NCBI GenBank assembly: GCA_002344135.1
Contig: DDTO01000002.1
Span: forward strand, 546,794 to 610,793
Origin: Chthonomonas sp. UBA2362
GTDB taxonomy: Bacteria; Armatimonadota; Fimbriimonadia; Fimbriimonadales; Fimbriimonadaceae
Reading direction: 5' to 3'
Length of the DNA stretch: 64,000 bases
Within the stretch, counting starts at the first letter, position 1; the number at the start of each line of letters is the position of its first letter. This document shows, piece by piece, positions 41,815 to 50,145 of this stretch. Position numbers and translations under genes: made by a program. Below the pieces are notes generated by a model. That model saw nothing but the letters and a program-made list of their open reading frames with translations, made no database searches and was not told the origin of the DNA.

Positions 41815-43572
41815 CTACTTGCCCTTCAGCCAGCCTTCGCGGAGGCGGACTTGGTCGGCTGAAGCCCCGCTGAGGGGCACCACTCGCCTGGCCTTCCGCG
41901 TTCCCGCTGACGGAGTCACCGTGACCTCGGATGTCTGACCTCCACGGTCGATCTTCAGCTTGATCCCGGTTCCTGCCTTCGCGCCCCGGAGCGCGTTGGT
42001 CATGGCTCCGTTGAGTCGGAAGCCGGTTCCCTCCAGCCCCTTCCCGTCGACCGCGAGGATCAGGTCTCCCTCCTTGAGGACCTCCTTGGCCGAGTCGTCG
42101 ACCCGTCGTACGCGGATCCGGTTCTGTTCCCGATCGGCGACCCAGGCAAACCCCACCTCGACGGTCGGTTCGTCGACCTCCGCCATTTGGAGCCCGACCT
42201 TGGCGAGGGTCTCTTCGATTGGAAGCTCACCCGGCTTCATGATGATCCGGTCGTAGAAGTCGCCGAGTTTCTCTCCTCCGATCTTCACGCAGGACTGGCG
42301 AATCGCGTCCTCCTCGAAGCCGGGCTGGTTGTCTTTGCAGATCTCCCAGAGCGCCCGGCACACGTCGTCGAGCGACGCCTTGCCGTCGGTTTGCGCGCGG
42401 ATCTCTAGGTCGAGCAGCAAGCCGCAGACCCACCCGGTGTTGTAGTAGTTCACGCCGAAGCCGCTGCTGTTGCCACGGCCGTTCGCGGCTTCGCCGACGC
42501 GGAAGCTCGCGTCGTAAGGGCTGACCTCCAGCCGTCGCGGGTTGGCGCGAGTGGTGGCCACCTGTTGCACGAGTTCGCGGTAGAAGAGATCGACGGGATC
42601 CCAAGCGCTTCTTTGCAGGAGCAGGGCCGCGTAGTAATCGGTGACGCCCTCCAACCACCAAAGCGCCCCGGTCTTGGGCAACTTGGTGTAGTCGAACGGG
42701 CCGAGCGGCTTGCTTCGGACTCGCTTAACGTTCCAGAGATGGAAGAACTCGTGAGAGAAGACGCTGATCACGCCCGGCCCGGCGCCCGCGGCCATCGAGA
42801 TCGCCGTGCTGCTGAGGTGTTCGAGGCCTCCCGCGCCGTCGGCTCCTTCGCGAACGGCAAAGTGCCAGACGTATTTGTCGTACGGTTGCGACTTCCAGAA
42901 TTCGGTTTGGGTCTTCGTGATGTCGAGGCACGCCTTCTTGACTCGCTCACGGTCGACTTGGCTCTTCGCGGCGCCTCGATAAGCGATGTAGTGCGTCTTT
43001 CCCCCGAAGGTGTAGGTGTCGAGCAGGAAGGCCCCCATCGTGACCGGATTGTCGGCCAGCACGTCGTAGTCGGGAGCGACGAACTCGTCCTTCTTGCCCC
43101 CGGCTTCGTTGAGCCCCACGGCGATTGGCCACTTGGCTTCCGGGGTCTCGATCTTGAGGCGACAGGCCTCCGTCTTGCGATCCACCACGTAGAGGTAGGT
43201 CGAGGGTCCGGAGTAGTGCATCACTCCGTCGACCGGGTCGAGGGCGATCGAGTAACTGACCGAAAACGAGCCCGGGGCTCCCTTGAGCCGCCAGGTGTAG
43301 TCGTTGACCTTCTCGACCTCCGCATCCTTGCCGCCTCCGTCGCCGGCTTTGAAGTCTTGAACCCGGCGCCAGTTGTCCGTGAGGATGTACGCGCCGGGAG
43401 CCCAGTTGGGCATTTGGAGGTCGACCGAACCCTGGACGTTGGGGATCGTGATAGTGATCGCCAGTTTGCGATCGTCGGGCATGGCCTTGACCACGTAACC
43501 GATTTCGGCCCAAACGACGGCGCTGGAGAGGGCCGCCCAAGCAAAGACGGCCGTGCGGAGCATCTGCCTCAT
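41815..43572 (-). CDS. M61-family metallopeptidase with PDZ domain
   Basis: Exported peptidase of 585 residues with a signal peptide (about 22 residues). An N-terminal beta domain precedes the catalytic part, where HEFFHLWNVKR (inside VISVFSHEFFHLWNVKRVR) is the zinc motif and WWLEGVTDYYAALLL gives the third ligand. A C-terminal PDZ domain includes VDDSAKEVLKEGDLILAVDG. M61 enzymes such as glycyl aminopeptidase cut N-terminal residues. Ten bp separate it from the proteasome-like gene, yet a TAGAAT lies 6 bases before its own ATG. Confidence 0.9.
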   Translation of the reverse strand: MRQMLRTAVFAWAALSSAVVWAEIGYVVKAMPDDRKLAITITIPNVQGSVDLQMPNWAPGAYILTDNWRRVQDFKAGDGGGKDAEVEKVNDYTWRLKGAPGSFSVSYSIALDPVDGVMHYSGPSTYLYVVDRKTEACRLKIETPEAKWPIAVGLNEAGGKKDEFVAPDYDVLADNPVTMGAFLLDTYTFGGKTHYIAYRGAAKSQVDRERVKKACLDITKTQTEFWKSQPYDKYVWHFAVREGADGAGGLEHLSSTAISMAAGAGPGVISVFSHEFFHLWNVKRVRSKPLGPFDYTKLPKTGALWWLEGVTDYYAALLLQRSAWDPVDLFYRELVQQVATTRANPRRLEVSPYDASFRVGEAANGRGNSSGFGVNYYNTGWVCGLLLDLEIRAQTDGKASLDDVCRALWEICKDNQPGFEEDAIRQSCVKIGGEKLGDFYDRIIMKPGELPIEETLAKVGLQMAEVDEPTVEVGFAWVADREQNRIRVRRVDDSAKEVLKEGDLILAVDGKGLEGTGFRLNGAMTNALRGAKAGTGIKLKIDRGGQTSEVTVTPSAGTRKARRVVPLSGASADQVRLREGWLKGK

Positions 43573-43578
43573 TGTCGC

Positions 43579-43584
43579 ATTCTA
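43579..43584 (-). promoter_or_regulatory. leaderless-type -10 (TAGAAT) for the M61 gene
   Basis: TAGAAT ends 6 bases before ATG 43572 and overlaps the last codon of the upstream proteasome-like gene. It is an internal promoter of the cluster. Confidence 0.5.
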
Positions 43585-44265
43585 TCCAAGCAGAACACGG
43601 AACCGGTTTTCCCCCTTCGGGCGGCGCTCCAAGAGAACGGCCTCGGGAACGAGGTTTTCCGTGAGGGCGGCGAAGTCCTTCTCGCCGGAGGGATCCATCG
43701 CCTGGGCCCAGATCGGCTGGAGCCGCGCTAGGGCATCCTCCACGGAAAGCTTGGTTCGGTCGAGTTCCGCGAAGGCCTTCTTGATCTCGAGAGAGCCTTC
43801 TTCCGATCCCGCCAGGTACGCAACGCCTTGGCGTACGCTGAAGTCGCCGTCATAGTCGAGGATGTAGTAGGTGTCGAGATCGGGCGACTCTTCGACCTCG
43901 GCGAACAGGGACTTGACGACGAAGGGCACGGTGTTGAAGTCGGCGAACGCTCGCTTGAGTTGCGGGCTCAGGGCAGCGACCACCCTCTGGACGGTTACGT
44001 CTTGCTCGCTCCGCTGGTAGCCCTCTTGACTGGCGAAGTCGATCGCGGCGACCCGCAGAGACTCGACGTCGGACTGCTGCCCGATCGCGCTGAAGAGGAG
44101 GCGGTCGTATACTTCGTAGAGCTTGTGAGCCTGGCGGCGAACGGTCATCGCCAGGATGCCGGCCTCGAGTGAGACGGCAAGGACTGGCGTCCCGGATGCC
44201 AGGCGCGACTCGACGTACTGGGCGCGGTGACCGATGCCTTCCTGCCAGTCATAGGGCGTGAGCAT
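43582..44265 (-). CDS. prcA: 20S proteasome alpha-type subunit (PrcA-like)
   Basis: A 227-residue Ntn-hydrolase-fold protein resembling actinobacterial PrcA across the core: VLAVSLEAGILAMTVRRQAH, then KLYEVYDRLLFSAIGQQSDV and LRVAAIDFASQEGYQRSEQD, and YYILDYDGDFSVRQGVAYLA. As in alpha subunits there is an N-terminal helical extension before the first strand and no catalytic N-terminal Thr. Alpha rings form the gate and dock the ATPase. ATG 44265 has TATAAA 6 bases upstream and matches the family N-terminus; longer readings do not. No beta subunit, Pup/UBact, ligase or ATPase gene is near. Confidence 0.78.
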   Translation of the reverse strand: MLTPYDWQEGIGHRAQYVESRLASGTPVLAVSLEAGILAMTVRRQAHKLYEVYDRLLFSAIGQQSDVESLRVAAIDFASQEGYQRSEQDVTVQRVVAALSPQLKRAFADFNTVPFVVKSLFAEVEESPDLDTYYILDYDGDFSVRQGVAYLAGSEEGSLEIKKAFAELDRTKLSVEDALARLQPIWAQAMDPSGEKDFAALTENLVPEAVLLERRPKGENRFRVLLG

Positions 44266-44271
44266 TGCCTG

Positions 44272-44277
44272 TTTATA
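44272..44277 (-). promoter_or_regulatory. prcA: leaderless-type -10 (TATAAA) for the proteasome alpha-type gene
   Basis: TATAAA (last base off TANNNT) ends 6 bases before ATG 44265 and supports this start. Confidence 0.4.
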
Positions 44278-44407
44278 TTCGATTTCGCGATCAGCGGGCT
44301 TGTCCGCTTTGATGGGCGACTGCGTCTGCATCGGCCACGATGGCGACGAATCGAAGCATCCGCCGAACCCGAGGTCGGCGGATGCTCGGAGGAAGCGAAC
44401 CACGAGT

Positions 44408-44908
44408 CTAGTTGTGTACGGTTTTCACGGTGATCCGGTCCACGACCATCGTTAGATTGAGCCGTGACACGAAGCGGAGCTTCGCGACGCCGTTCGAAGA
44501 GACGAAGCGCTCGGGCGCGCGCCGGTCACGGAAGAAGAACTCCCCGAGGCCAGAGGTCGGCAAGGTCACGTCTCCCACTTCGACCCACCGCTGAGCGATG
44601 TGATCGAAGAGCATCATCGTGATCGGAAAGGCGAACGTCCGTGAACCACTGATGCGGACGTCGATGTGGCTGAGGTTGATGGGGCTGCCCAAGCCGAGCA
44701 CCGAGCAATTCCAATCGATTGCCGGCGAGCTAATCGGCACACCCTGGATGCGGAAGAATCGGCCGTCGGCAGCGCGAAGCTCGGCGAGCCCTCCGGTGGG
44801 TCTCCCTTTGTCCACCTTCATGTTGAAGAGGAAGCCATTTCCGGCATGGGCAGAGAATGCTGCCATAGCGGCGGCCAGAACCAGGGCGAGTTTAAGTGTC
44901 ATTTTCAT
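44408..44908 (-). CDS. secreted protein of unknown function
   Basis: A 166-residue exported protein with a clear signal peptide (cleavage near FSAHAG). The mature part is strand-rich (FLFNMKVDKGRPTGGLAELR, INLSHIDVRISGSRTFAFPI, LRFVSRLNLTMVVDRITVKT) and may form a small beta-sandwich. No family recognised. AGGAG-N7-ATG 44908 sets the start. A leader region of about 260 bp without a gene lies upstream, ending in the hairpin after ribD. Confidence 0.72.
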   Translation of the reverse strand: MKMTLKLALVLAAAMAAFSAHAGNGFLFNMKVDKGRPTGGLAELRAADGRFFRIQGVPISSPAIDWNCSVLGLGSPINLSHIDVRISGSRTFAFPITMMLFDHIAQRWVEVGDVTLPTSGLGEFFFRDRRAPERFVSSNGVAKLRFVSRLNLTMVVDRITVKTVHN

Positions 44909-45120
44909 TCGTAATCTCCTGCGGTTGAATTCGCTCTTGGCGATGGGTGTTCGACCGGGCCCCCGTCGGTCTGATCCACGCGAGGAGCCCTTGGCCGCAT
45001 ATCGAACGGCAGGGGTCTTTGGAGAGGACAATTGGCTTGGCGGGAAAGGGTGATCTCCCGTGCGCCCGGACCGAGGATCGCCGCGGAAGAGCGCGGAACC
45101 TACCTCCAGACAAGGCGAAA

Positions 45121-45149
45121 GCCCCACTCTGAGGGCGTTGAGATGGGGC
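45121..45149 (-). terminator. hairpin after ribD
   Basis: On the minus strand GCCCCA pairs with TGGGGC and CTC with GAG (one bulged base), followed by TTTCG. Probable end of the aroK-to-ribD operon. The rest of the 264-bp gap (44909-45172) shows no FMN-riboswitch signature or other gene. Confidence 0.45.
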
Positions 45150-45172
45150 CTTCTAGGAAGGAGGAAATGACC

Positions 45173-46261
45173 TCACTTCTTAGGACGCACAATTACCGGG
45201 GCGTGTTCCCGACTCGCATGCGAAAAGCGGAAAGAGAGGTGCAAGTCGGGACCGAGGCGCCTCGAATAATCCAGGGTCAGCCCCAGGTCCGAGGCGAAGG
45301 GTGGCCTCCCGCGATCGCCGATCCAAGGCAAGCCCGACCCGAACAGGACAGGCGCGACGAACAATTCTAGACGGTCGGCGAGGCCGGAAGCGGCGAAGGA
45401 ACGGAGTGTATGGGCTCCGCCCTCGACGAGAATCCCTCGGATTCCGCGCCGCCAGAGAAGATCCCACAGCGCGCCCAAATCGAAACCCCCCTCTGCCAAA
45501 GGGCACTCGAACTCGCCGCCATGTGGAGGACGAACGAGAAGCGCCGGGCCGCCCTCCGACCGGAACATCTTCTCCTTCCCAGTCAGACGCGACTCGAAGT
45601 CGAGGGCGACGCGGACAGGCTGGTTTTCGACTCCCGGGATTCGGGCCGTGAGCAACGGGTCGTCCTGGAGGACGGTCCCGGCACCGACGAGGACGGCACC
45701 CATCTCAGCTCGCAAGCGGTGCGCTTCGCGTCGCGCCCGCTCCCCGGTGATCCAACGGCTCGTGCCGTCGTGCCGCGCGAGGAACCCGTCGAGGGTGATC
45801 GCGGCCTTCAAGACGACGAACGGCCTGCCTCGTTCCATAGCGGTCAGCCACGCCTCGTTGGCCAGTCGCGCCTCGTCTTCGCAAAGCCCGACCTGGGTAG
45901 GGATGCCAGCCTCCGCGAGGGCCTCCACCCCGCCGGATGCAGCCGGATTCGGGTCTCGGCTCGCCACCACCACGCGACCGACTCCGGCGTCGATGAGGGC
46001 CGACGTGCAGGGCCCGGTGCGTCCCCGATGGTTGCAGGGCTCGAGGGTGACGTAAGCGGTCGCCCCCCTCGCCCGGGAACCGGCCTTCGCCAGCGCCACG
46101 ACCTCGGCATGAGGTCCTCCGGCGTGGTCGTGAAATCCCTCCCCGACCACTTCCTCGCCCTGAACCAGCACGCAGCCAACATGCGGGTTCGGCATCGGGA
46201 AGCCGCGCCGGGAGAGCCGGATCGCGCGGCGCATGAAGGCTTCAGTCGCGCTTGCGTCCAT
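45173..46261 (-). CDS. ribD: bifunctional riboflavin deaminase/reductase RibD
   Basis: Catalyses two riboflavin steps: deamination of the pyrimidine intermediate, then NADPH reduction of its ribosyl side chain; 362 residues. The N-terminal cytidine-deaminase-like domain has the zinc motif GGPHAEVVALAKAG and LEPCNHRGRTGPC. The C-terminal reductase domain has VLKAAITLDGFLARHDGTSR, GAVLVGAGTVLQDDP and ILVEGGAHTLRSF. Its start overlaps the upstream membrane-protein gene by 20 bp. No other rib genes are in the window. Confidence 0.94.
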   Translation of the reverse strand: MDASATEAFMRRAIRLSRRGFPMPNPHVGCVLVQGEEVVGEGFHDHAGGPHAEVVALAKAGSRARGATAYVTLEPCNHRGRTGPCTSALIDAGVGRVVVASRDPNPAASGGVEALAEAGIPTQVGLCEDEARLANEAWLTAMERGRPFVVLKAAITLDGFLARHDGTSRWITGERARREAHRLRAEMGAVLVGAGTVLQDDPLLTARIPGVENQPVRVALDFESRLTGKEKMFRSEGGPALLVRPPHGGEFECPLAEGGFDLGALWDLLWRRGIRGILVEGGAHTLRSFAASGLADRLELFVAPVLFGSGLPWIGDRGRPPFASDLGLTLDYSRRLGPDLHLSFRFSHASREHAPVIVRPKK

Positions 46262-46538
46262 GATCGCGCAGGGTGCCCTCGATGAGGCCTCGGAGGTTCT
46301 TGCCGGCCTGTTCGGCGAACTCCTCGCGTGCTCGGCGGACCAGGAGCAGGGCGCAAATGGCCGAGGAAAGAAATACGAGGGCGGTCAAGGCGAAGTAGAT
46401 CAAGAACCGAAGACTGAACTCCGCGAGTTCCTTTGGCGGGGCCTCTGGCGCCGGGCGACCCCGCCACACCAAGGGCCACGCCATCAGCATTGCCAGGCCG
46501 ATGACGAAGAGAACCGTCGTAGCGAGTTTCAGATGCAT
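46242..46538 (-). CDS. small two-helix membrane protein
   Basis: A 98-residue protein with two hydrophobic segments (about residues 5-24 and 44-68), a Pro-rich loop and a charged C-terminal tail (LVRRAREEFAEQAGKNLRGL). No family recognised. It overlaps rpe by 10 bp at its start and ribD by 20 bp at its end, so it is translated within the operon. It may be structural or regulatory. Confidence 0.7.
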   Translation of the reverse strand: MHLKLATTVLFVIGLAMLMAWPLVWRGRPAPEAPPKELAEFSLRFLIYFALTALVFLSSAICALLLVRRAREEFAEQAGKNLRGLIEGTLRDHGRKRD

Positions 46539-47173
46539 CGCCGCCGAAGTTCCTCCATCGCGCAGGGGATCGATTCGGCGCGAGCCAAGTAGCTTCCGAC
46601 CACGAAAACCGTCGCCCCGGCGTCACGGGCCGCTCGGATCGTATCAGGATCGATGCCCCCATCGACTTCGATCGCCAGATCGGGAGCGGCCTCTCGAAGA
46701 CGGCGGACCTTTTCGAGACAGGAGGGAATGAAGGACTGCCCGCCCCAACCGGGGTTGACGGTCATCACCAAGACGAGATCGAGGACGTCGAGGAGGGGCA
46801 CAGCAGCCTCCACGGGAGTGCCCGGATTGATGGCGAGCCCGGCTTCCAAGCCCCGCTCGTGGAGATCGCCGACGAGGCGGTGAGCATGAGCCGTCGCCTC
46901 AGCATGGAAGATGACTCTCGAGCATCCGGCCCTGGCGAAGGCTTCGAAATGGCGATCCGGGGTCGAGGTCATGAGATGGGCCTCGAATGGCGTGTCACCG
47001 ACCGCACGGAGGTCCTTGACCAGGCCGCAGCCGAAAGTGATCGGCGGCACGAACTGGCCATCCATCACGTCGAAGTGGATCAGGTCGGCCCCGGCGGAAA
47101 CCAGTTCGACGACACTGCGCCGAATGTCGCCCATGTCGAAGGAAAGGATCGAAGGAGCGATTTGGACGCGCAT
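46529..47173 (-). CDS. rpe: ribulose-phosphate 3-epimerase
   Basis: Pentose phosphate enzyme interconverting ribulose-5-phosphate and xylulose-5-phosphate, 214 residues. IAPSILSFDMGDI, HFDVMDGQFVPPITFG, VLVMTVNPGWGGQSFI and IEVDGGIDPDTI are the four TIM-barrel active-site blocks with the metal-binding His and Asp residues. It starts one base after the kinase-like gene stop. A PASTA kinase next to rpe is also found in Bacillus subtilis (prkC-rsgA-rpe), which supports the kinase-like neighbour's ancestry. Confidence 0.96.
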   Translation of the reverse strand: MRVQIAPSILSFDMGDIRRSVVELVSAGADLIHFDVMDGQFVPPITFGCGLVKDLRAVGDTPFEAHLMTSTPDRHFEAFARAGCSRVIFHAEATAHAHRLVGDLHERGLEAGLAINPGTPVEAAVPLLDVLDLVLVMTVNPGWGGQSFIPSCLEKVRRLREAAPDLAIEVDGGIDPDTIRAARDAGATVFVVGSYLARAESIPCAMEELRRRCI

Positions 47174-47174
47174 G

Positions 47175-48917
47175 CTACTCCTCGTCCGCGCGCTTCGTGA
47201 CCTGGTTCACCAGTTCGCCATCGAAGAAGATGCGGAAGGTGGCCTCGGGACCGGCGCCCTCCTCTTCGATCTCCACCTGCTCGCCCGCGGACCGATCCTC
47301 GTCGAAGATGGTCTTGGAGCCCTTGCCGTCCGTCATGATGATCTTGATCCTGATGGGTTCCTCGGCATCGGGAACGGTGAATCGAAGGTGGAACGAATAC
47401 GTGCCGAGGTCTCCTTCTGTCGGCGGTCGCTCGGCCCGGTCTTCCTCGCGCCCGCTGATGGTGACCCGGATGCGGGTCGAACGCTCCACCTTGCTGCGCG
47501 GGTCGGGGACTTGTGTGATGATCCGGCCCTCCTGGATATTCCGGTTGCGCGCCTTGCGAACGTTCTCGTCCATCTGGAGGTTCACGTTTGCGAGCATGGC
47601 TTTGGCCTCGTCGAGTGTCCGGCCACGCAGGTCAGGCACATCGACGAAGCGACTGCCGGTGCTGACATCGACCAGCACGTCGCCGCCGACACGTTTCTCC
47701 GCACCCGAGGGGGGTTGGGTGGCGAGCACTTCGTCGGCGGGCTGCTTCTCGCTCGAAAGCCGCCGGCCCACTTTGAGGCGCAGACCGGCGGACTCCAGCT
47801 GCTTCTGGGCATCGGTCAAGCTCAGCCCGACGATATTGGGTACGCGAACCAACTTGGGCTTGGTAAAGTTCCAGTAAACCCAGCCAGAAACGAGGATCAC
47901 GAGCGCGCAGACGGCAATGTAGACCAGAGCAAGCAGCCACTTGGGGACCGAGTCGTTGACTTCACGATCGCGGGTCTTGGGGTTGCGTAGGGGTGCGGGT
48001 TTCACTTCGGGGTCAGCGGTCTGGATGACGCTTGGCGCGACCGGGGAAGGCTCTTCGCCGGAGTCTTTGATCGGCCAGGCGAGCGATTTGCCGAACCGCA
48101 GAGCATCCTGAACCGCCCGAAGATCAGCCATCAGCGCCTTGGCGTTGGGATAGCGATCGGCCGGGTTCTTGGCGAGCGCTTTTCGCACGATTTCGTCGAG
48201 GACCGCGGGGACCCCCGGGTTGAAGGCTCGAACGCTGGGGACGGGGGCCGTCGCATGCTTGAGGGCGACAGAAACCGAGGTGTCGCCCGAATAGGGCCGT
48301 CGCCCCGCGAGCAGTTCGAACAGGATCACCCCGAGGGCATACACGTCGGAGGCCGGCGTCGGCATCTCGCCTCCGGTGATCTCGGGCGCGAGATAAGGGG
48401 CCATGCCCGGAAGGACTGCCGCGCCGGCGGTTCGGCTCGCCGAGTACGTCTCCCAAAGCCCTGTGAGGGCGAGTTTGGTTTTTCCGTCGGGAGTGAGGTT
48501 GATGTTGCGCCCACTGAGGTCGCCGTGGACCATTCCCGCGCCATGGACCGCGTCCAGGGCTTGGCCGATCGTCATCGCCAGCCCGACCGCCACCGCCGGT
48601 GAAAAGGGCGCCAGCTTGCGAATCCGCTCTTCGAGGGGAAGTCCCGCGGGTAACTCGCTCACCAGGAAGGGTGTGCCTTCATGGTCGTCGAGGTCGATCA
48701 GTCGCTCTAGGCCGGGATGCTGGATCACCGAGGACCGCTTTACCACGTCTCGTAGCCGCTCGACGAACCCCGGTTCATCGGCGAATGGACGCTTGAGCAC
48801 CCGCACGCAGACCTCTCGTCCGGCGACCCGGTCCCTGGCCTTGTAGCCGGAGAACAGGGGCCCGTCGTCGATTTGCTCGATGAGCTCGTAGCGAATTCGG
48901 AAGATCGTGCCGATCAT
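47175..48917 (-). CDS. PASTA-domain Ser/Thr kinase homologue, probable pseudokinase
   Basis: A 580-residue membrane protein with PrkC/PknB layout: N-terminal kinase fold (about residues 1-270), one membrane helix (WLLALVYIAVCALVILVSGW) and two PASTA repeats (from VRVPNIVGLSLTDAQKQLE and FVDVPDLRGRTLDEAKAML), then an extra C-terminal beta region. Key residues are altered. The glycine loop reads IDDGPLFSG. The beta-3 Lys is Arg in VCVRVL. The catalytic loop HGDLSGRN keeps Asp and Asn but lacks the usual Lys. DFG is replaced by TGL in LALTGLWE. Catalysis is therefore doubtful; the PASTA part may still sense cell-wall fragments. The ATG overlaps the upstream gene by 4 bp. Confidence 0.85.
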   Translation of the reverse strand: MIGTIFRIRYELIEQIDDGPLFSGYKARDRVAGREVCVRVLKRPFADEPGFVERLRDVVKRSSVIQHPGLERLIDLDDHEGTPFLVSELPAGLPLEERIRKLAPFSPAVAVGLAMTIGQALDAVHGAGMVHGDLSGRNINLTPDGKTKLALTGLWETYSASRTAGAAVLPGMAPYLAPEITGGEMPTPASDVYALGVILFELLAGRRPYSGDTSVSVALKHATAPVPSVRAFNPGVPAVLDEIVRKALAKNPADRYPNAKALMADLRAVQDALRFGKSLAWPIKDSGEEPSPVAPSVIQTADPEVKPAPLRNPKTRDREVNDSVPKWLLALVYIAVCALVILVSGWVYWNFTKPKLVRVPNIVGLSLTDAQKQLESAGLRLKVGRRLSSEKQPADEVLATQPPSGAEKRVGGDVLVDVSTGSRFVDVPDLRGRTLDEAKAMLANVNLQMDENVRKARNRNIQEGRIITQVPDPRSKVERSTRIRVTISGREEDRAERPPTEGDLGTYSFHLRFTVPDAEEPIRIKIIMTDGKGSKTIFDEDRSAGEQVEIEEEGAGPEATFRIFFDGELVNQVTKRADEE

Positions 48918-49126
48918 GCCGGCTCCTTCGGCTCGCGACCCAATAACCGCAGCGCGAGAGCGCCTACGAGAAGGAGCGTCGCCAGCAGGCTGACAGGGCG
49001 CGAATCGACCCTCGAGGCATAGTCGCTCGCCTGTCCGGCAAAGAAGGCCCACTGACTTGCGGCATAGCCGCCCACCAGAAGTGCGGCGGCGGTGATCACG
49101 AATACGATGCGAATCAGGCCCAACAA
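48914..49126 (-). CDS. small membrane protein between aroB and the PASTA gene
   Basis: A 70-residue protein with two hydrophobic segments (about residues 5-28 and 45-62) and a short charged tail. It overlaps aroB by 13 bp and the PASTA gene by 4 bp (ATGA), which argues that it is translated. No family recognised; a partner of the PASTA protein is possible. Confidence 0.65.
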   Translation of the reverse strand: MLGLIRIVFVITAAALLVGGYAASQWAFFAGQASDYASRVDSRPVSLLATLLLVGALALRLLGREPKEPA

Positions 49127-50145
49127 CGACTCAAAACCTCGATGACGTCCCGTTCGGGCACGTTCTGCACGAGTTTACACGCCCCGGGCCCTGTTAAGAG
49201 GCTGAAGGCCAGGCCTTCTCGATCCGCCTTCTTGTCGCGCCGCATCGCCTCGACGAGGGCGTCGATCGTCACCCTTTCCGGTTTGGCCGTCGGGAGCCCC
49301 TGCTTGGCGAGTCCGCCAGCGACCCGTTCGGCGACCGACTCCTCGCAAAGCCCCAGCCGCCGACTGAGCCAGGCCTCGGCGACCATTCCGATGGCGATCG
49401 CCTCCCCGTGCTTAAGGCCGACATAGCCCTGAACTTTCTCGATAGCGTGGCCGACGGTGTGTCCAAAGTTGAGGATCGCGCGAAGACCGGTCGTTTCGTG
49501 CTCGTCCTCTTCCACGACCCGGGCTTTCAGCTCGATGCAACGCCGGATAATCGGCTCGACATCCGCTGATTCGATGGGTTCGGCTTCGAGGGCTTCCACC
49601 AGGGCGTTGTCCATGATAAAGCCGTACTTCCACACTTCGGCAGCACCGTTGATCAGTTCGCGGCGCGGCAGTGTGGCGAGGAACCCGCTTGCCACGAGGA
49701 CCTTGGTCGGCGGGTAGAACGCGCCGACCAAGTTCTTTCCGTCGGGTAGATCGATCCCGACCTTTCCGCCCACGGACGAGTCCACCTGGGCCAGCAGCGT
49801 CGTGGGAATCTGGAGCAGGGGCACGCCCCGCATATACGTCGCGGCTGCGAACCCTGCGAGGTCTCCGATCACCCCGCCCCCGAGGGCGACTACCGGCGAA
49901 CGGCGGCTGGCTCGATGCTCCGCGAGCCAGCGGACACACCGTTCGTAGGTCTCGATCGACTTCGACTGCTCGCCGGGTGGCAGGACGAGGCAGTTTGCTC
50001 GCTCGATCCGATCTCGCCAGGGCTCGACGGCGGCCCAGACGTTCTCGTCGGTGATCACATACGCGCCTTGCGGGATCTCGCGCAAAGCACTGTCGGGTGT
50101 GTCGAAGACGATCTCGTACGAGCCAGTGGATGAGCGAACGGTCAT
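49114..50145 (-). CDS. aroB: 3-dehydroquinate synthase
   Basis: Second shikimate-pathway enzyme, turning DAHP into 3-dehydroquinate with NAD and a divalent metal; 343 residues. VALGGGVIGDLAGFAAATYM is the NAD site. PTTLLAQVDSSVGGKVGIDL and NLVGAFYPP follow. The metal ligands appear in INGAAEVWKYGFI, LNFGHTVGHAIEK and GLKHGEAIAIGM. It overlaps aroK by 4 bp upstream. Confidence 0.96.
   Translation of the reverse strand: MTVRSSTGSYEIVFDTPDSALREIPQGAYVITDENVWAAVEPWRDRIERANCLVLPPGEQSKSIETYERCVRWLAEHRASRRSPVVALGGGVIGDLAGFAAATYMRGVPLLQIPTTLLAQVDSSVGGKVGIDLPDGKNLVGAFYPPTKVLVASGFLATLPRRELINGAAEVWKYGFIMDNALVEALEAEPIESADVEPIIRRCIELKARVVEEDEHETTGLRAILNFGHTVGHAIEKVQGYVGLKHGEAIAIGMVAEAWLSRRLGLCEESVAERVAGGLAKQGLPTAKPERVTIDALVEAMRRDKKADREGLAFSLLTGPGACKLVQNVPERDVIEVLSRCWA

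Noticed and set aside
44909..45172. FMN riboswitch near ribD
   Set aside because: The region lies downstream, not upstream, of ribD and lacks the conserved RFN sequence blocks.
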